From Croceicoccus pelagius (GTDB taxonomy: Bacteria; Pseudomonadota; Alphaproteobacteria; Sphingomonadales; Sphingomonadaceae): a DNA stretch of 64,000 nucleotides. Made by a program: the position numbers and the translations under genes. The stretch spans positions 186,001 through 250,000 of the forward strand of contig NZ_LYWY01000040.1 in the NCBI RefSeq assembly GCF_001661915.1. Direction: 5' to 3'. Positions 26,102-35,450 of this stretch are shown here, piece by piece. Under the pieces are notes generated by a model. That model was not told where the DNA came from, ran no database searches, and saw nothing but the letters and a program-made list of their open reading frames with translations. Within the stretch, counting starts at the first letter, position 1. Every line of letters begins with the position of its first letter.

Positions 26102-27376
26102 TCAGTCGTGGTGCAGGATGCGCTGTTTCATCGACCGGATCGCCAGCCACATCGCAGCGACGACAAACGGGGTCAGCACCGCGATGATCACGCCCGACGA
26201 GATGTCGTGGTCGAACTTCTCCGCGCCTTTCAGCATGTAGCCGATGAGGCTGATCGCGTAGTAGCTGAGCGCCACGACCGACAGCCCTTCGACAAGGTGC
26301 TGCATCCGTAGCTGGGTCGAGATCGATTTCTCCATCGAGTGGAGCAGCCGCCCGTTCTGGTTCTCGATCCGCGTTTCGACCCGCGTGCGGAACAGCGACA
26401 CGAACTGCGCCGTGCGCGCGGCCAGCGTCTCGGCCCGCCGTCGGTGCGCGGCGCAAGTGCGGATCGCGGGCAGAAAGCGGCGCTGGGTGAAATCGGCAAG
26501 CGACTGGAAGCCGGGCACGGGTTCGATGCACAAGTCCTCAAGCCGCTCCTCGACAAGAACGGCATAGGCCTCGGTCGCGCTCAGCCGGAAATCGGAGGAC
26601 GCGGTCTGCGTCATCAGCTGCATCGACAGGTCCGTCACTTGCTTCAACAGCTCGTCGTCGGACACGTCGCTGCGCGCAACGCGGGTGCCGAGGGTGGCCA
26701 GTTCCGCCTCGATCCCGTCGAGTACTTTCCACCCGGCCTGCGCCACCGGCAGGCCGAGCAGCGCGAGGTTGCGGTAATTGCCCAGTTCCTGAAGCCGCTG
26801 GACCGTGCGCGACAGGTCGCCGGGCGGAAGCCCGTTCGCGGCGACCAGCACCGCGCCGAAACCATCCTCGCGCAGGCGGAAGTCCGACCAGATCCGCGCC
26901 CCGCCCGCGATGTCGCAACTGACGAGGTCGAGCGGCTCGAACGCAAAACGCGGAAGCAGGGCAGCGGCCTCGGTCATATCGGCCACGATCGCGATTCGGG
27001 TCGCGCGCACGATCTTGCCCGGCAGGCTGTCCGCCCAGTCGAGCGCGCGGGACACCGCCTCGTCCCCTTGCGGGTCGAGCGCGATGCCTGCTCCGCGTGA
27101 GATGAACAGCGTGGTCGCACTCGCCTCGCTGTGCCGTTCCCAGCCGAAATCGATCCCTTCGCCAAAGCTCCCCTGAACGTGGCGCGGGTTGGGCGAGGGT
27201 TCTACCGCGCCGCCTTCGGGCAGGCGGGCGAGCGATTCCTGCTCTATCTCGCGCTCCTCGTCCGCGACTTGCCGCAGGACCTGGATCACCGTCATCCCCG
27301 GCTGCAACTGCGGCCAGCGCCGCAAGTGCATTTCGGCGACGACCGATTTCCGCAGTTCGTGTTCGTTACGCATCAT
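26102..27376 (-). CDS. DUF3422 family inner-membrane protein
   Basis: A 424-aa protein of the DUF3422 family. The N-terminus has HELRKSVVAEMHLRRWP, a variant of the family's ELHARP start. The central soluble domain is alpha/beta (about residues 60-330), with a coiled-coil-like segment near EKSISTQLRMQHLVEG. Two C-terminal membrane helices (about residues 355-375 and 390-412) end in SMKQRILHHD. The function is unknown. The start at 27376 rests on family alignment; the Shine-Dalgarno sequence is weak. It is convergent with panC, with 6 bp between them. Confidence 0.82.
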   Translation of the reverse strand: MMRNEHELRKSVVAEMHLRRWPQLQPGMTVIQVLRQVADEEREIEQESLARLPEGGAVEPSPNPRHVQGSFGEGIDFGWERHSEASATTLFISRGAGIALDPQGDEAVSRALDWADSLPGKIVRATRIAIVADMTEAAALLPRFAFEPLDLVSCDIAGGARIWSDFRLREDGFGAVLVAANGLPPGDLSRTVQRLQELGNYRNLALLGLPVAQAGWKVLDGIEAELATLGTRVARSDVSDDELLKQVTDLSMQLMTQTASSDFRLSATEAYAVLVEERLEDLCIEPVPGFQSLADFTQRRFLPAIRTCAAHRRRAETLAARTAQFVSLFRTRVETRIENQNGRLLHSMEKSISTQLRMQHLVEGLSVVALSYYAISLIGYMLKGAEKFDHDISSGVIIAVLTPFVVAAMWLAIRSMKQRILHHD

Positions 27377-28222
27377 CGCGTCTTGTCCCGTCCGAGAACC
27401 TGCGCCGCCGTGACCGCCGGAACCAGTCTGTGATTCACCGGCTCCAGACCTGCGGCGCGCCGTTGCCTCGACAGGTTGTGCCTCAGAACACGGGTCTGAA
27501 GCACCCCACCTGAAAGGATGACGCCCGGCTATTTCTGCGCGGCAAGATCGGCCGCAGTCTCCCGCCACACGCATTGTGACGCAGCGCAGTATGGGGAAAC
27601 ATGGGGGCGGCGGGCGACTGCAAAAGGTCGTCCGCCGCCGCGTCCACGTGGCAATAACGCGCGATGCCAGAGACCGTCCTGGCCATGAGCGCAAACGGCA
27701 TGGCATCGCGCGCCTTGCGACGACGCAGTTCGTGAACGGCCTCCGCGTTCCGCGCGTCACAAGAGAGGTAAGAAACCTCCAAGCCCTTGATTGCGGTTAT
27801 CTTTCCATTCCGCAACAGCCGCGCGGTTTCAGCCACAGGTTCGTTTGCATCGGCACCCAGTCTTTGAACTCACAGGCGCGGCCCGCAATGGGCGCGGTGG
27901 CCGAATGCATATCGTTGCCGGCAATCCGAAAATAATCCTGCCATTGGCCCCGCGCAGCCAGTGGCCGAGCGGCCAGTGATCGGTGGAGGCCGCCAAAGTG
28001 TCGATGGCGGCCAGCCAGCGCTCCATCGCCGGAACGACAAGCGCAAGTTCGAGCATACCGGCGGCGATCCGCGCCTCCACACTCACCCCGCCGAGCCGCA
28101 CGATGTCGCGAAGAAACGGATGACCCGCAACAAGCTGGCGTGAAATCCGATGTGTGCGGGGCAAACTTACCGGCAGATGCGCGATCAGAATGCGGAAGCG
28201 CGCTTTCCGGTCATTCGGCAAC
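27377..28222. other. Low-coding region between DUF3422 and the efflux operon
   Basis: The 846 bp hold the hypF remnant (27483-27935). The stretch 27377-27482 is the upstream region of the DUF3422 gene. The part from 27936 to 28222 is open in several frames but has no recognisable protein, start signal or repeat, and probably represents further decayed DNA. Confidence 0.6.
27483..27935 (-). pseudogene. hypF: Decayed hypF fragment (hydrogenase maturation carbamoyltransferase)
   Basis: The minus frame reads VAETARLLRNGKITAIKGLE, then LSCDARNAEAVHELRRRKAR, PFALMAR and DDLLQSPAAP. This is the start of the YrdC-like domain of HypF, which makes the carbamoyl group for the NiFe-hydrogenase CN ligands. 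In the same frame upstream, RYAFGHRAHCGPRL resembles the end of the HypF zinc-finger region. It is cut by a TGA (27870-27872) where HypF usually has Trp. Downstream, SPAAP joins directly to MFPHTALRHN, as if about 25 codons between SPAAP and MLPYTPLHH were deleted. Only about 140 of ~750 residues remain, and no other hyp gene is nearby. Confidence 0.72.
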
Positions 28223-29641
28223 CTACAAGGGGCCGAAGCCCCCGCCCAGCGCCACGAACAGCGACGCTCGGTTCTGCAATTCGGCCCGGCGCGTCGCGAT
28301 CAGCAGTTGGCGCGCCTCGAACAGGTTGCGCTCGGCGTCCAGCACTTCGAGATAGTCGGCCACGCCCTCGCGGTACCGCAGGCGGGCGATGCGGGCGATC
28401 TTTTCCTGCGCGGTCACGGCGCGGTCCAGCGTCGCGACCTGTTCAGCTAGGTAACGCCGCGCGGCCAGCGCGTCGGCGACTTCGCGGAAGGCGGTCTGCA
28501 CGGCGAGGTCGTAGTTCGCCACTTCCTCGACCTCCATCGCCTTGGCCAGATCGAGGTTCGCCTCGCGCGCGCCGAAGTCGAAGATCGGCAGCGAAATGCT
28601 GGGGCCGAAGCTCCAGCCAAGGCTGTCGGACGAAAATAGGTCGCTGAGGTCGTTCGAAGTGAAGCCCGCGCTGCCGGTCAGCGAGATTGTCGGAAAGAAC
28701 GCCGCCCGCGCCGCGCCGATATTGGCCCGCGCGGCACGAAGCTGTTCTTCCGCCGCGACGATGTCGGGACGAGCCAGCAGCAGGTCGGATGGCAGGCCCG
28801 CATCGAGGCGGCGCGCATCGAACTGTTGGGTCAGCGGCTGGCCCGCAGGCAGATCGACGGGAATGGTCCCGCCGACCAGCACGGCAAGCTGGTTACGCAG
28901 CTGTGCCCCTGCCAGCTTCTCGCTCGCCAGTTGCTGTTCGGCCTGCGTCAGCAGGGTTTCTGCCTGCCGGAAGGGCAGCGCGGACGTGACGCCCGCATCC
29001 AGACGGCGCTGCGCGATGCGAAGGCCTTCGCGGCGGCTCTGCGCAGTCGCTTCGGCAAGGGCAATCTGTTCCTCGGTCTCGAGAATCTCGAAATAAGTCG
29101 TCGCCGTATCGCGCACGAGCGAGAGGTAGAACGAACGCTGCGCCGCGACGGTCGCGAGGTATTGCGCCCGTGCCGCTTCCGACAGGTTCGCAACGCGGCC
29201 CCAGAAGTCGAGTTCGAACCCTGTCACGCCAACGCCGACGTCATAGCGATCAAGCGTGAACGGATCGGTCTGCATTCCGCTGATGTTCGACACGCCGGTG
29301 CGCGTGCGCGTCGCGCTGCCATCGGCGGCCACGGTCGGCAGCCGGTCGCTGCGCTGGATACGGTACTGCGCGCGGGCCTGTTCGATCCGTGCCGTGGCGG
29401 CGACGAGATCGCGGTTGTTGGCCAGCGCACTGGCGATCAGCGCATCGAGGCGCGGGTCGGTGAACCAGTCCCTATACGAAAGCTGCGATGCCGTAACCGT
29501 GCCGTCGGGCGCCATTTCCGCATCGTAGGCAGGCGCGCTGGACAGTTCGGGACGCACGTGATCGGGCGCGAAGTTCGCGCAGCCCGAAAGGGCAAGGGTG
29601 GCAGCGGCCAGAAGCAAGCCGAATTGCAGGCGGATCATCAT
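28223..29641 (-). CDS. RND efflux outer-membrane channel lipoprotein (OprM/NodT family)
   Basis: TolC-like trimeric exit duct of a tripartite pump. The 472-aa protein has a lipoprotein signal peptide with lipobox LSGC (Cys21) and the duplicated OEP domains typical of OprM/CusC (for example QYRIQRSDRLPTVAA and the matching repeat around RANIGAARAAFFPTISLTG). It ends with the AERNLFEARQLLIATRRAEL segment. Its ATGA start overlaps the pump gene's stop, so it is the last gene of the adaptor-pump-channel operon. Confidence 0.94.
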   Translation of the reverse strand: MMIRLQFGLLLAAATLALSGCANFAPDHVRPELSSAPAYDAEMAPDGTVTASQLSYRDWFTDPRLDALIASALANNRDLVAATARIEQARAQYRIQRSDRLPTVAADGSATRTRTGVSNISGMQTDPFTLDRYDVGVGVTGFELDFWGRVANLSEAARAQYLATVAAQRSFYLSLVRDTATTYFEILETEEQIALAEATAQSRREGLRIAQRRLDAGVTSALPFRQAETLLTQAEQQLASEKLAGAQLRNQLAVLVGGTIPVDLPAGQPLTQQFDARRLDAGLPSDLLLARPDIVAAEEQLRAARANIGAARAAFFPTISLTGSAGFTSNDLSDLFSSDSLGWSFGPSISLPIFDFGAREANLDLAKAMEVEEVANYDLAVQTAFREVADALAARRYLAEQVATLDRAVTAQEKIARIARLRYREGVADYLEVLDAERNLFEARQLLIATRRAELQNRASLFVALGGGFGPL

Positions 29642-32600
29642 GCCGGTTCCTTTCCGGCTGCATCGTGGGGTTCGATGTGCCCTGCGGCATGCGGCATACC
29701 GCGGCTCAACTTGCGGCGGACCAGCAGGTAAAGAACCGGGATGATGAAGATGCCGATGGCTGTCGCCGCGATCATGCCGCCCATCACGCCGGTGCCCACC
29801 GCGATGCGGCTGGCAGCACCCGCGCCGCTGGCGAAGACCAGCGGGACCATGCCCATCGTAAAGGCGAGCGAGGTCATGATGATCGGGCGCAGGCGCAGGC
29901 GCGCGGCCGACTTCACGGCATCGATGCGCCGCTTGCCCGCAGCCTCTTCCTCGATCGCGAATTCCACGATCAGGATCGCATTTTTCGCCGCCAGACCGAT
30001 GATCGTGATCAGGCCGACATTGAAATAAACGTCCGCCGAAAGGCCGCGCAGCATGGAAAACAACACTCCGCCAAGTACGCCCATCGGCACGATCAGAAGA
30101 ACCGCAAGCGGCACCGACCAGCTTTCGTAAAGCGCGGCCAGCAGCAGGAAGACCACCACGACCGACAGGCCGAGCAGCAGGCCGATCTGGCCGCCGGCCT
30201 GCTTCTCTTCATAGGACACGCCGGTCCATTCGAACGCGATGCCTTGCGGCAGCTGCGACGCAAGCTGCTCCATCTCGTCCAGCGCGGCGCCCGAACTTTC
30301 GCCCGGTGCGGCCATGCCCGACAGGGTCATCGCCGGATAGCCGTTGTAACGTGCCAGACTGACGGGCGCTGCGGACCATTCGACCGTGGCAAAGGCGCCG
30401 AAGGGCACCGGTTCGCCCGATGCGTTAGGGATACGCAGCGCCAGCACGTCTTCGGGCGTCATGCGGTGCGGCGCATCGGCCTGTACGAGCACGCGCAACA
30501 CGCGGCCGTTGTAGTTGAAGTCGTTGGCATAGGCCGACCCGAAGTTGATCGAGAGCGCGTTGTTGATGTCGGTCATCGAAAGGCCGACGGCACGTGCCTG
30601 AAGCCGGTCGATGTCGATATCGATCGTCGGGCTGTCGCCCTGTTCTTCCGGTCGCAGGTTCACGATCAGCGGGCTTTGCGATGCCATGCCCATCAACTGG
30701 TTGCGCGCATCGAGCAGCGCCTCGCGGCCTAGGCCCGCACGGTCTTCGATCTTCATCGTGAAACCGCTGGCCTGACCCAGCGACTGGATCGGCGGCGGCT
30801 GGATGACGAAGGCGATGCCGTTTTCAAGCTGGGAGAACACACCGCTCGCCTTGGCGAGAAGCGATTCCGCGCTGCTTTCGCTGGACGTGCGCTCGCTCCA
30901 GTCCTTGAAGGAGGTGAACATCATCGCGTTGCTCTGGCCCTGGCCGAAGAAGCTACGGCCGCGCACGACGACGATGTCTTCGACTTCTTCCTGCGAAGTC
31001 CAGAATTCCTTCATCGGTTCAACCGATTCGTTCACGCGGTCACGCGTCGAACCGGGTGCCGACTGCACCATCGAAATCAGGTAGCCCTGGTCCTCGTTCG
31101 GCAGGAACGCGGTCGGCAGGCGCATGAACAGCAGCAGGGTCACCGCGCCCAGTGCGATGAAGACCGCAAAGGCCCGCATCGGCGCGGCGAGGATCCTGTC
31201 GTTCGCGCGTCCGTATTTTCCGGTCATCTTGTCGAACCACTGGTTGAACCGGCCGAACAGGCGCTTGGCGCGCCATTGCAGGACAGCCAGCCTTCCGCGC
31301 CATCCCTCGCCCTCGGGAGGAGTGTCGGACAGGTGTTCGCCTTCGTGCTCCTCCGCCTTCAGGAACGTCGCGCACAATGCGGGCGTCAGCGACAGCGCGA
31401 GCACGGCGGAGAAGAAGATCGAGATCGCCAGCGTGACCGAGAACTGACGGTAGATGCCGCCGGTCGACCCCGGGAAGAACGCCATCGGCAGGAACACCGC
31501 GACGAGCACCAGCGTGATGCCGATGATTGCGCCGGTGATCTGATCCATCGCCTTGCGCGTCGCCTCCAGCGGGCCAAGGCCTTCTTCGCGCATGATGCGT
31601 TCGACGTTCTCGATCACGACGATCGCGTCGTCGACAAGAATGCCGATCGCCAGCACCATGCCGAACAGAGACAGCACGTTGATCGAAAACCCGAAGAGCC
31701 AGAGGCCAAGGCAGGCGCCCGCCAGCGCGATAGGCACGACGAGCGCGGGAATGATCGTTGCGCGCCATGACTGCAGGAAGAGGTACATGACGAGGAAGAC
31801 GAGGATCATCGCCTCGACCAGCGTCTTGATGACTTCCTCGATCGAGGCCTGCACGAAGGGCGTGGTGTCATAGGGGACAGCCCAGTTCACACCTGCGGGA
31901 AGCGAGCTTTCCAGTTCGGCAAGGCGCGTCTTAACGCCTTCCGCAGCGTCCAGAGCATTGGCCCCTGTCGCAAGCTGGATCGCCATGCCGGCCATCGGCT
32001 TGCCGTTCCATTCGGTCGTGACCGAATAGTCCTGCGCGCCCAGTTCGACGCGCGCGACATCGGCAAGGCGTACGACCGCACCGCCCGTATTTGCGCGAAG
32101 GATGATGTTTTCAAACTCCTCGACCGTGGTGAAGCGGCCTTGCGAGGAAATGGTCGCGGTGATCTGCTGGCCTTCCACGGTCGGCAATTCGCCGATCGCG
32201 CCGCTGGCATTCTGGGAGTTCTGTTCCTGCACCGCGGCAAGGACCTGTGCCGGCGACAGGTCGTAGGACGCCAGCGCCTGCGGATCGAGCCAGATACGCA
32301 TGGCATATTGCGAACCGAACAGCAGGACGTCGCCAACGCCGTTCACGCGGCGCAGTTCATCGACCACACGCTCGGCGGCGATGTTGCCGAGATCGGTCGT
32401 CGTCATGTTCGGATCGTCCGAGGACAGCGCGACGATCATCAGAAAGCTGGAATTGGCCTGGCGGACACTGATGCCCTGTTGCCGCACGGATTCGGGCAGG
32501 CGCGCCTCTACTGTGGAGAGGCGGTTCTGCACCTCGGTCTGGGCGATATCGATGTCGGTGCCCGATTCGAAGGTCAGCGTAATGCTTGCCGTGCCGTTCG

Positions 32601-32850
32601 AAAGGCTGGACGAGGCCATGTAGAGGAAACCCTCCACCCCGTTCAGCTGCTGCTCGATCACCTGGGTGACGTTGCTTTCCAGAGTTTGGGCATCGGCACC
32701 GGGATAGACGACCGAGATCGTCAGCGACGGCGGGGCGACTTGCGGATACTGTTCGACCGGCAGCGTTCGCAGCGCAAGAACGCCGGCGAGCAGGATACCG
32801 AGCGAGACGACCCATGCGAAGATGGGCCGGTCGATAAAGAAACGGGCCAT
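29638..32850 (-). CDS. RND multidrug efflux pump, HAE1 (AcrB/MexB-like)
   Basis: Proton-driven inner-membrane transporter of 1070 aa. It has the HAE1 start MARFFIDRPIFAWVVSLGI, twelve membrane helices in two repeats, two large periplasmic domains, and the proton-relay Asp pair in GILVDDAIVVIENVERIM of TM4. The signature GAIIGITLVLVAVFLPMAF is present. Substrates are probably hydrophobic drugs or toxic compounds, but the exact range cannot be read from sequence. It follows the adaptor gene by 3 bp and overlaps the channel gene. Confidence 0.96.
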   Translation of the reverse strand: MARFFIDRPIFAWVVSLGILLAGVLALRTLPVEQYPQVAPPSLTISVVYPGADAQTLESNVTQVIEQQLNGVEGFLYMASSSLSNGTASITLTFESGTDIDIAQTEVQNRLSTVEARLPESVRQQGISVRQANSSFLMIVALSSDDPNMTTTDLGNIAAERVVDELRRVNGVGDVLLFGSQYAMRIWLDPQALASYDLSPAQVLAAVQEQNSQNASGAIGELPTVEGQQITATISSQGRFTTVEEFENIILRANTGGAVVRLADVARVELGAQDYSVTTEWNGKPMAGMAIQLATGANALDAAEGVKTRLAELESSLPAGVNWAVPYDTTPFVQASIEEVIKTLVEAMILVFLVMYLFLQSWRATIIPALVVPIALAGACLGLWLFGFSINVLSLFGMVLAIGILVDDAIVVIENVERIMREEGLGPLEATRKAMDQITGAIIGITLVLVAVFLPMAFFPGSTGGIYRQFSVTLAISIFFSAVLALSLTPALCATFLKAEEHEGEHLSDTPPEGEGWRGRLAVLQWRAKRLFGRFNQWFDKMTGKYGRANDRILAAPMRAFAVFIALGAVTLLLFMRLPTAFLPNEDQGYLISMVQSAPGSTRDRVNESVEPMKEFWTSQEEVEDIVVVRGRSFFGQGQSNAMMFTSFKDWSERTSSESSAESLLAKASGVFSQLENGIAFVIQPPPIQSLGQASGFTMKIEDRAGLGREALLDARNQLMGMASQSPLIVNLRPEEQGDSPTIDIDIDRLQARAVGLSMTDINNALSINFGSAYANDFNYNGRVLRVLVQADAPHRMTPEDVLALRIPNASGEPVPFGAFATVEWSAAPVSLARYNGYPAMTLSGMAAPGESSGAALDEMEQLASQLPQGIAFEWTGVSYEEKQAGGQIGLLLGLSVVVVFLLLAALYESWSVPLAVLLIVPMGVLGGVLFSMLRGLSADVYFNVGLITIIGLAAKNAILIVEFAIEEEAAGKRRIDAVKSAARLRLRPIIMTSLAFTMGMVPLVFASGAGAASRIAVGTGVMGGMIAATAIGIFIIPVLYLLVRRKLSRGMPHAAGHIEPHDAAGKEPA

Positions 32851-32853
32851 GGC

Positions 32854-34032
32854 TTATTCGGCCCCTGCCTGTGCAGCGGCCTTTTCGGGCTTCGTCGCGG
32901 CGGTTGCGGGCGCCTTGTTGCCGACCGGCGTCTCAACCGGCTTGACCGGCGCGCCGGGGCGGATCTTCTGCAGGTTCGACACGATGACCTTGTCGCCAAC
33001 CTTCAGCCCGCTCTTCACGATCCACTGTTCGCCCAGCATCGCGCCCAGCTTCACCGGGCGCATCTGGGCAAGCCCGTCCACATCGACCACGTAGACCGAG
33101 CCGCCGTTCTGGTTCACCGTCACCGCGCGCTGGGGAACGGCGATGCCGTTGCTGATCGTCCCCACGGAAATTTTTGCGCGCACGAATTCACCGGGAAGCA
33201 ACACGCCATTGCTGTTCGGGAATTCGGCGCGGACTTCGACTGTGCCCGTTTCTTCGTCGACCGAAAAAGCAAGGAAGTCGAGACGGCCAGGTACGTCGTA
33301 GTCCGTCCCGTCAGCGAAAGTAAGACGCACTTCAGCGGTCTCGCGACCGGCGTAGTCGATTTCGCCTGAATTGATCCTGTCGCGAACGGCCAGAAGTTCG
33401 CTCGCCGACTGGTTGAACGTGACATAGACCGACGACGTCTGCTCGATCTTCGTCAGCAGCGTGCCTTCGCTCTGGCTGACCAACGCACCTTCAGTGACCT
33501 GTGCACGCCCTGCCCGACCGGAGATCGGCGCGCGAACGGTCGTATAGCCTAGTTGAAGCCCGGCTGCATCGAGCTGGGCGCGGATCTCGGCGACACTGGC
33601 ATCGGCCTGTCGCGCGGCGGCAACGGCGGCGTCGTATTCCTGCGCGCTGATTGCGTTCTCCTCAACCAGCGGACGATAGCGGTCGACAACCGCGCGGGCG
33701 TTGGCGGCGGTTGAACGGGCGCGTTCGAGGCTGGCCTGCGTCTGCGCATAGCTGGCGCGCAATTCGCGCGGATCGATGCGGAAAAGCGGCTGTCCGGCGC
33801 TGACGTAGGTGCCTTCCTCGTAAAGCCGCTGCTGAACGATACCGGTCACGCGTGCGCGCACTTCGGCCGTCCGCACCGGCTCGACCCGTCCGGGCAGTTC
33901 GATCACGTTGGGCAGGGTGGATTCCGCGACCGTAATCGTGCGAACAGGGACTGCAGCGGGAGCCGCAGCCTCGTCAGCGGGGGAACAGGCTGCGAGAAGC
34001 AGGGCGATGGACCCGGCCAGCAAGGCTCTCAT
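32854..34032 (-). CDS. RND efflux periplasmic adaptor (membrane fusion protein)
   Basis: A 392-aa AcrA/MexA-type adaptor joining pump and outer-membrane channel. The ATG at 34032 gives a lipoprotein signal MRALLAGSIALLLAACS (lipobox LAAC). The lipoyl/barrel-sandwich halves flank a coiled-coil hairpin (residues ~95-160, PLFRIDPRELRASYAQTQ and YTTVRAPISGRAGRAQV), followed by beta-barrel and membrane-proximal domains. An upstream in-frame start at 34101 would run through the operator palindrome. The C-terminal ~25 residues are Ala/Lys/Pro-rich. It is the first gene of the operon. Confidence 0.94.
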   Translation of the reverse strand: MRALLAGSIALLLAACSPADEAAAPAAVPVRTITVAESTLPNVIELPGRVEPVRTAEVRARVTGIVQQRLYEEGTYVSAGQPLFRIDPRELRASYAQTQASLERARSTAANARAVVDRYRPLVEENAISAQEYDAAVAAARQADASVAEIRAQLDAAGLQLGYTTVRAPISGRAGRAQVTEGALVSQSEGTLLTKIEQTSSVYVTFNQSASELLAVRDRINSGEIDYAGRETAEVRLTFADGTDYDVPGRLDFLAFSVDEETGTVEVRAEFPNSNGVLLPGEFVRAKISVGTISNGIAVPQRAVTVNQNGGSVYVVDVDGLAQMRPVKLGAMLGEQWIVKSGLKVGDKVIVSNLQKIRPGAPVKPVETPVGNKAPATAATKPEKAAAQAGAE

Positions 34033-34070
34033 CAAGAAGGGGCTTTCAATTCCATTGTGCAAGTGCGAAG

Positions 34071-34088
34071 GTGTAATAGTCATTACAC
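34071..34088. promoter_or_regulatory. Palindromic operator between efflux operon and tetR
   Basis: A perfect inverted repeat GTGTAAT-AGTC-ATTACAC lies 39 bp before the adaptor start and 41 bp before the tetR start. Its position between the divergent genes and its dyad shape fit a TetR-family operator that would control both directions. Binding is inferred. Confidence 0.75.
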
Positions 34089-34128
34089 GTTGCATCGGCA
34101 AGACGCTTTCGAAGAAGATTTCCTATCG

Positions 34129-34758
34129 ATGAACAAGATTTCCGAATGCTGCAGGCTCGACCGGCGCCGCCAGGCTATCCTTGAAGCTGCCCGCGAGCTC
34201 TTCATTTCAAAGGGATACGAGCAGACGACGCTGGGCGATGTGGTCAAGGCCGCAGGCGGCTCGCTGTCGACGATCTACAAGCTTTTCGGCAACAAGGACG
34301 GCCTCCTCGATGCGGTCGTGTTCGCCAAGGTGGTGTCGGGCGCCGAGATGATTCGTCAGGTTGTCGACACCGAACCCGATCCGGTGAAGGCCTTGTCGCG
34401 TATCGCGCGCGAGCTTTATCACACCCATCTCGAAGCCGAGGCCGTGGCGCTTGTGCGCGTCGTCATCGCCCATTCCATCCGCGACAAGAGCTTTGCCGAA
34501 CGCTTCTTCACCACGACCGCAATGCGCAGCCGCGACGCGGTAGAAGCCGCCTTGCACAAGTGGCGCGCGGAAGGGTTGAAGTTCGTCGGCTCACCTTCGG
34601 AACTGGCCGACATGTTGCTGGGCCTGATGGTGGTGGACATGCAAACCCAGGCGATCAGCCACGGCCTGAAGGGCGTCGTCGACGATGCCGACATTGACTA
34701 TCGCATCACGTTCTTCCTGCGCGGCGCAGGGCTTTTGCAGGCCGACTCGGCGGGCTGA
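34129..34758 (+). CDS. TetR/AcrR family transcriptional regulator of the efflux operon
   Basis: A 209-aa repressor-type protein. The N-terminal helix-turn-helix (residues ~10-60) reads RRRQAILEAARELFISKGYEQTTLGDVVKAAGGSLSTIYKLFGNKDGLLDAVV, the standard TetR signature. The C-terminal ligand domain is of the AcrR_C type, ending FFLRGAGLLQADSAG. The ATG at 34129 fits the family; the frame is open upstream through the operator. It is divergent from the RND operon and very probably its local regulator. Confidence 0.93.
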   Translation: MNKISECCRLDRRRQAILEAARELFISKGYEQTTLGDVVKAAGGSLSTIYKLFGNKDGLLDAVVFAKVVSGAEMIRQVVDTEPDPVKALSRIARELYHTHLEAEAVALVRVVIAHSIRDKSFAERFFTTTAMRSRDAVEAALHKWRAEGLKFVGSPSELADMLLGLMVVDMQTQAISHGLKGVVDDADIDYRITFFLRGAGLLQADSAG

Positions 34759-34786
34759 CTTGTCCGGGTGTATCGCGGGGAGAGTT

Positions 34787-34860
34787 TGGAGCGGGTAAGG
34801 GGAATCGAACCCCTCTAGCTAGCTTGGAAGGCTAGAGCATTACCACTATGCTATACCCGC
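34787..34860 (-). tRNA. tRNA-Gly (anticodon UCC)
   Basis: On the minus strand a 74-nt cloverleaf begins GCGGGTA and ends TACCCGC-T-CCA, with CCA encoded. The anticodon arm CTAGC-CTTCCAA-GCTAG gives TCC, and the T arm has GGGGTTCGATTCCCC. Confidence 0.95.
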
Positions 34861-35005
34861 TCACCAGGTGCGGATTTGCGCTTGCCACCGCTCGGGCCGT
34901 CTCGTCAACGCCTTCTTGCATGGCACCCTTCCCTTTCCGCCAGTTTTCATCGCCACCTGCACGGGGTTAGCCATGCCGCTCAAGAAATCGAACGGGAGTG
35001 GAGAG

Positions 35006-35356
35006 ATGCAGGTAATTGTCGCAGGTTGGATCCGGATGGAGGGCGAGGCCGCTCCCACGTTGTTGAGCGCGCAAGGGCATATTGATGCAGCGCTCGCCGA
35101 GAAAGGGTGCATCGCCTACGAATGGGCGGTCTATCCCGGTAAGACCGACACGATTTTCGTGTTCGAGCAGTGGGAGACGATCGACGACCTTATCGCCCAT
35201 CTCAACGCCGAACCCTATTTCGCGATGGGCGGACACCTGGAGAATGCCGGAATCGCCGGGGCTGAGGTGCTCTGCCACTCGGTAAATAAAAGTCAGAACA
35301 TCTACGGCAACGACGGGCTGATCGCGGAAGAGATCTTCGGTATCCGCACCCGCTGA
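35006..35356 (+). CDS. Antibiotic-biosynthesis-monooxygenase (ABM) domain protein
   Basis: A 116-aa ferredoxin-like ABM/YgiN-type protein: beta strand MQVIVAGWIRM, helix-rich ALAEKGCIAYEWAVYP, VFEQWETIDDLIAHL and the closing AEVLCHSV strand. Members act as quinol monooxygenases or small-molecule oxygenases without cofactors; the substrate is unknown. The ATG at 35006 follows GGGAGTGGAGAG; the longer frame from 34868 starts inside unrelated sequence. It is monocistronic, with a terminator 44 bp downstream. Confidence 0.82.
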   Translation: MQVIVAGWIRMEGEAAPTLLSAQGHIDAALAEKGCIAYEWAVYPGKTDTIFVFEQWETIDDLIAHLNAEPYFAMGGHLENAGIAGAEVLCHSVNKSQNIYGNDGLIAEEIFGIRTR

Positions 35357-35395
35357 CTTACGCGGCCAAGGGTTAAACGGGCAAACGCGCAAAGA

Positions 35396-35429
35396 AAAAG
35401 GGCCGCCGGTTCGATCCGGCGGCCCTTTT
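35396..35429. terminator. Bidirectional terminator between the ABM gene and petC
   Basis: GGGCCGCCGG and CCGGCGGCCC form a 10-bp stem around TTCGAT. The plus strand continues TTTT and the minus strand TTTTTC, so it can end both the ABM transcript and the bc1 operon. Confidence 0.9.
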
Positions 35430-35450
35430 CGTATTCGGTTATCGAAAACC

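Noticed and set aside
27829-28221. 130-aa minus-strand ORF beside the hypF relic
   Set aside because: It overlaps the relic in another frame, has no start signal and no family; probably open by chance in decayed DNA.
34868-35005. Upstream extension of the ABM protein
   Set aside because: The extension starts close to tRNA-Gly and has no similarity to the ABM fold; a good ribosome site precedes 35006.
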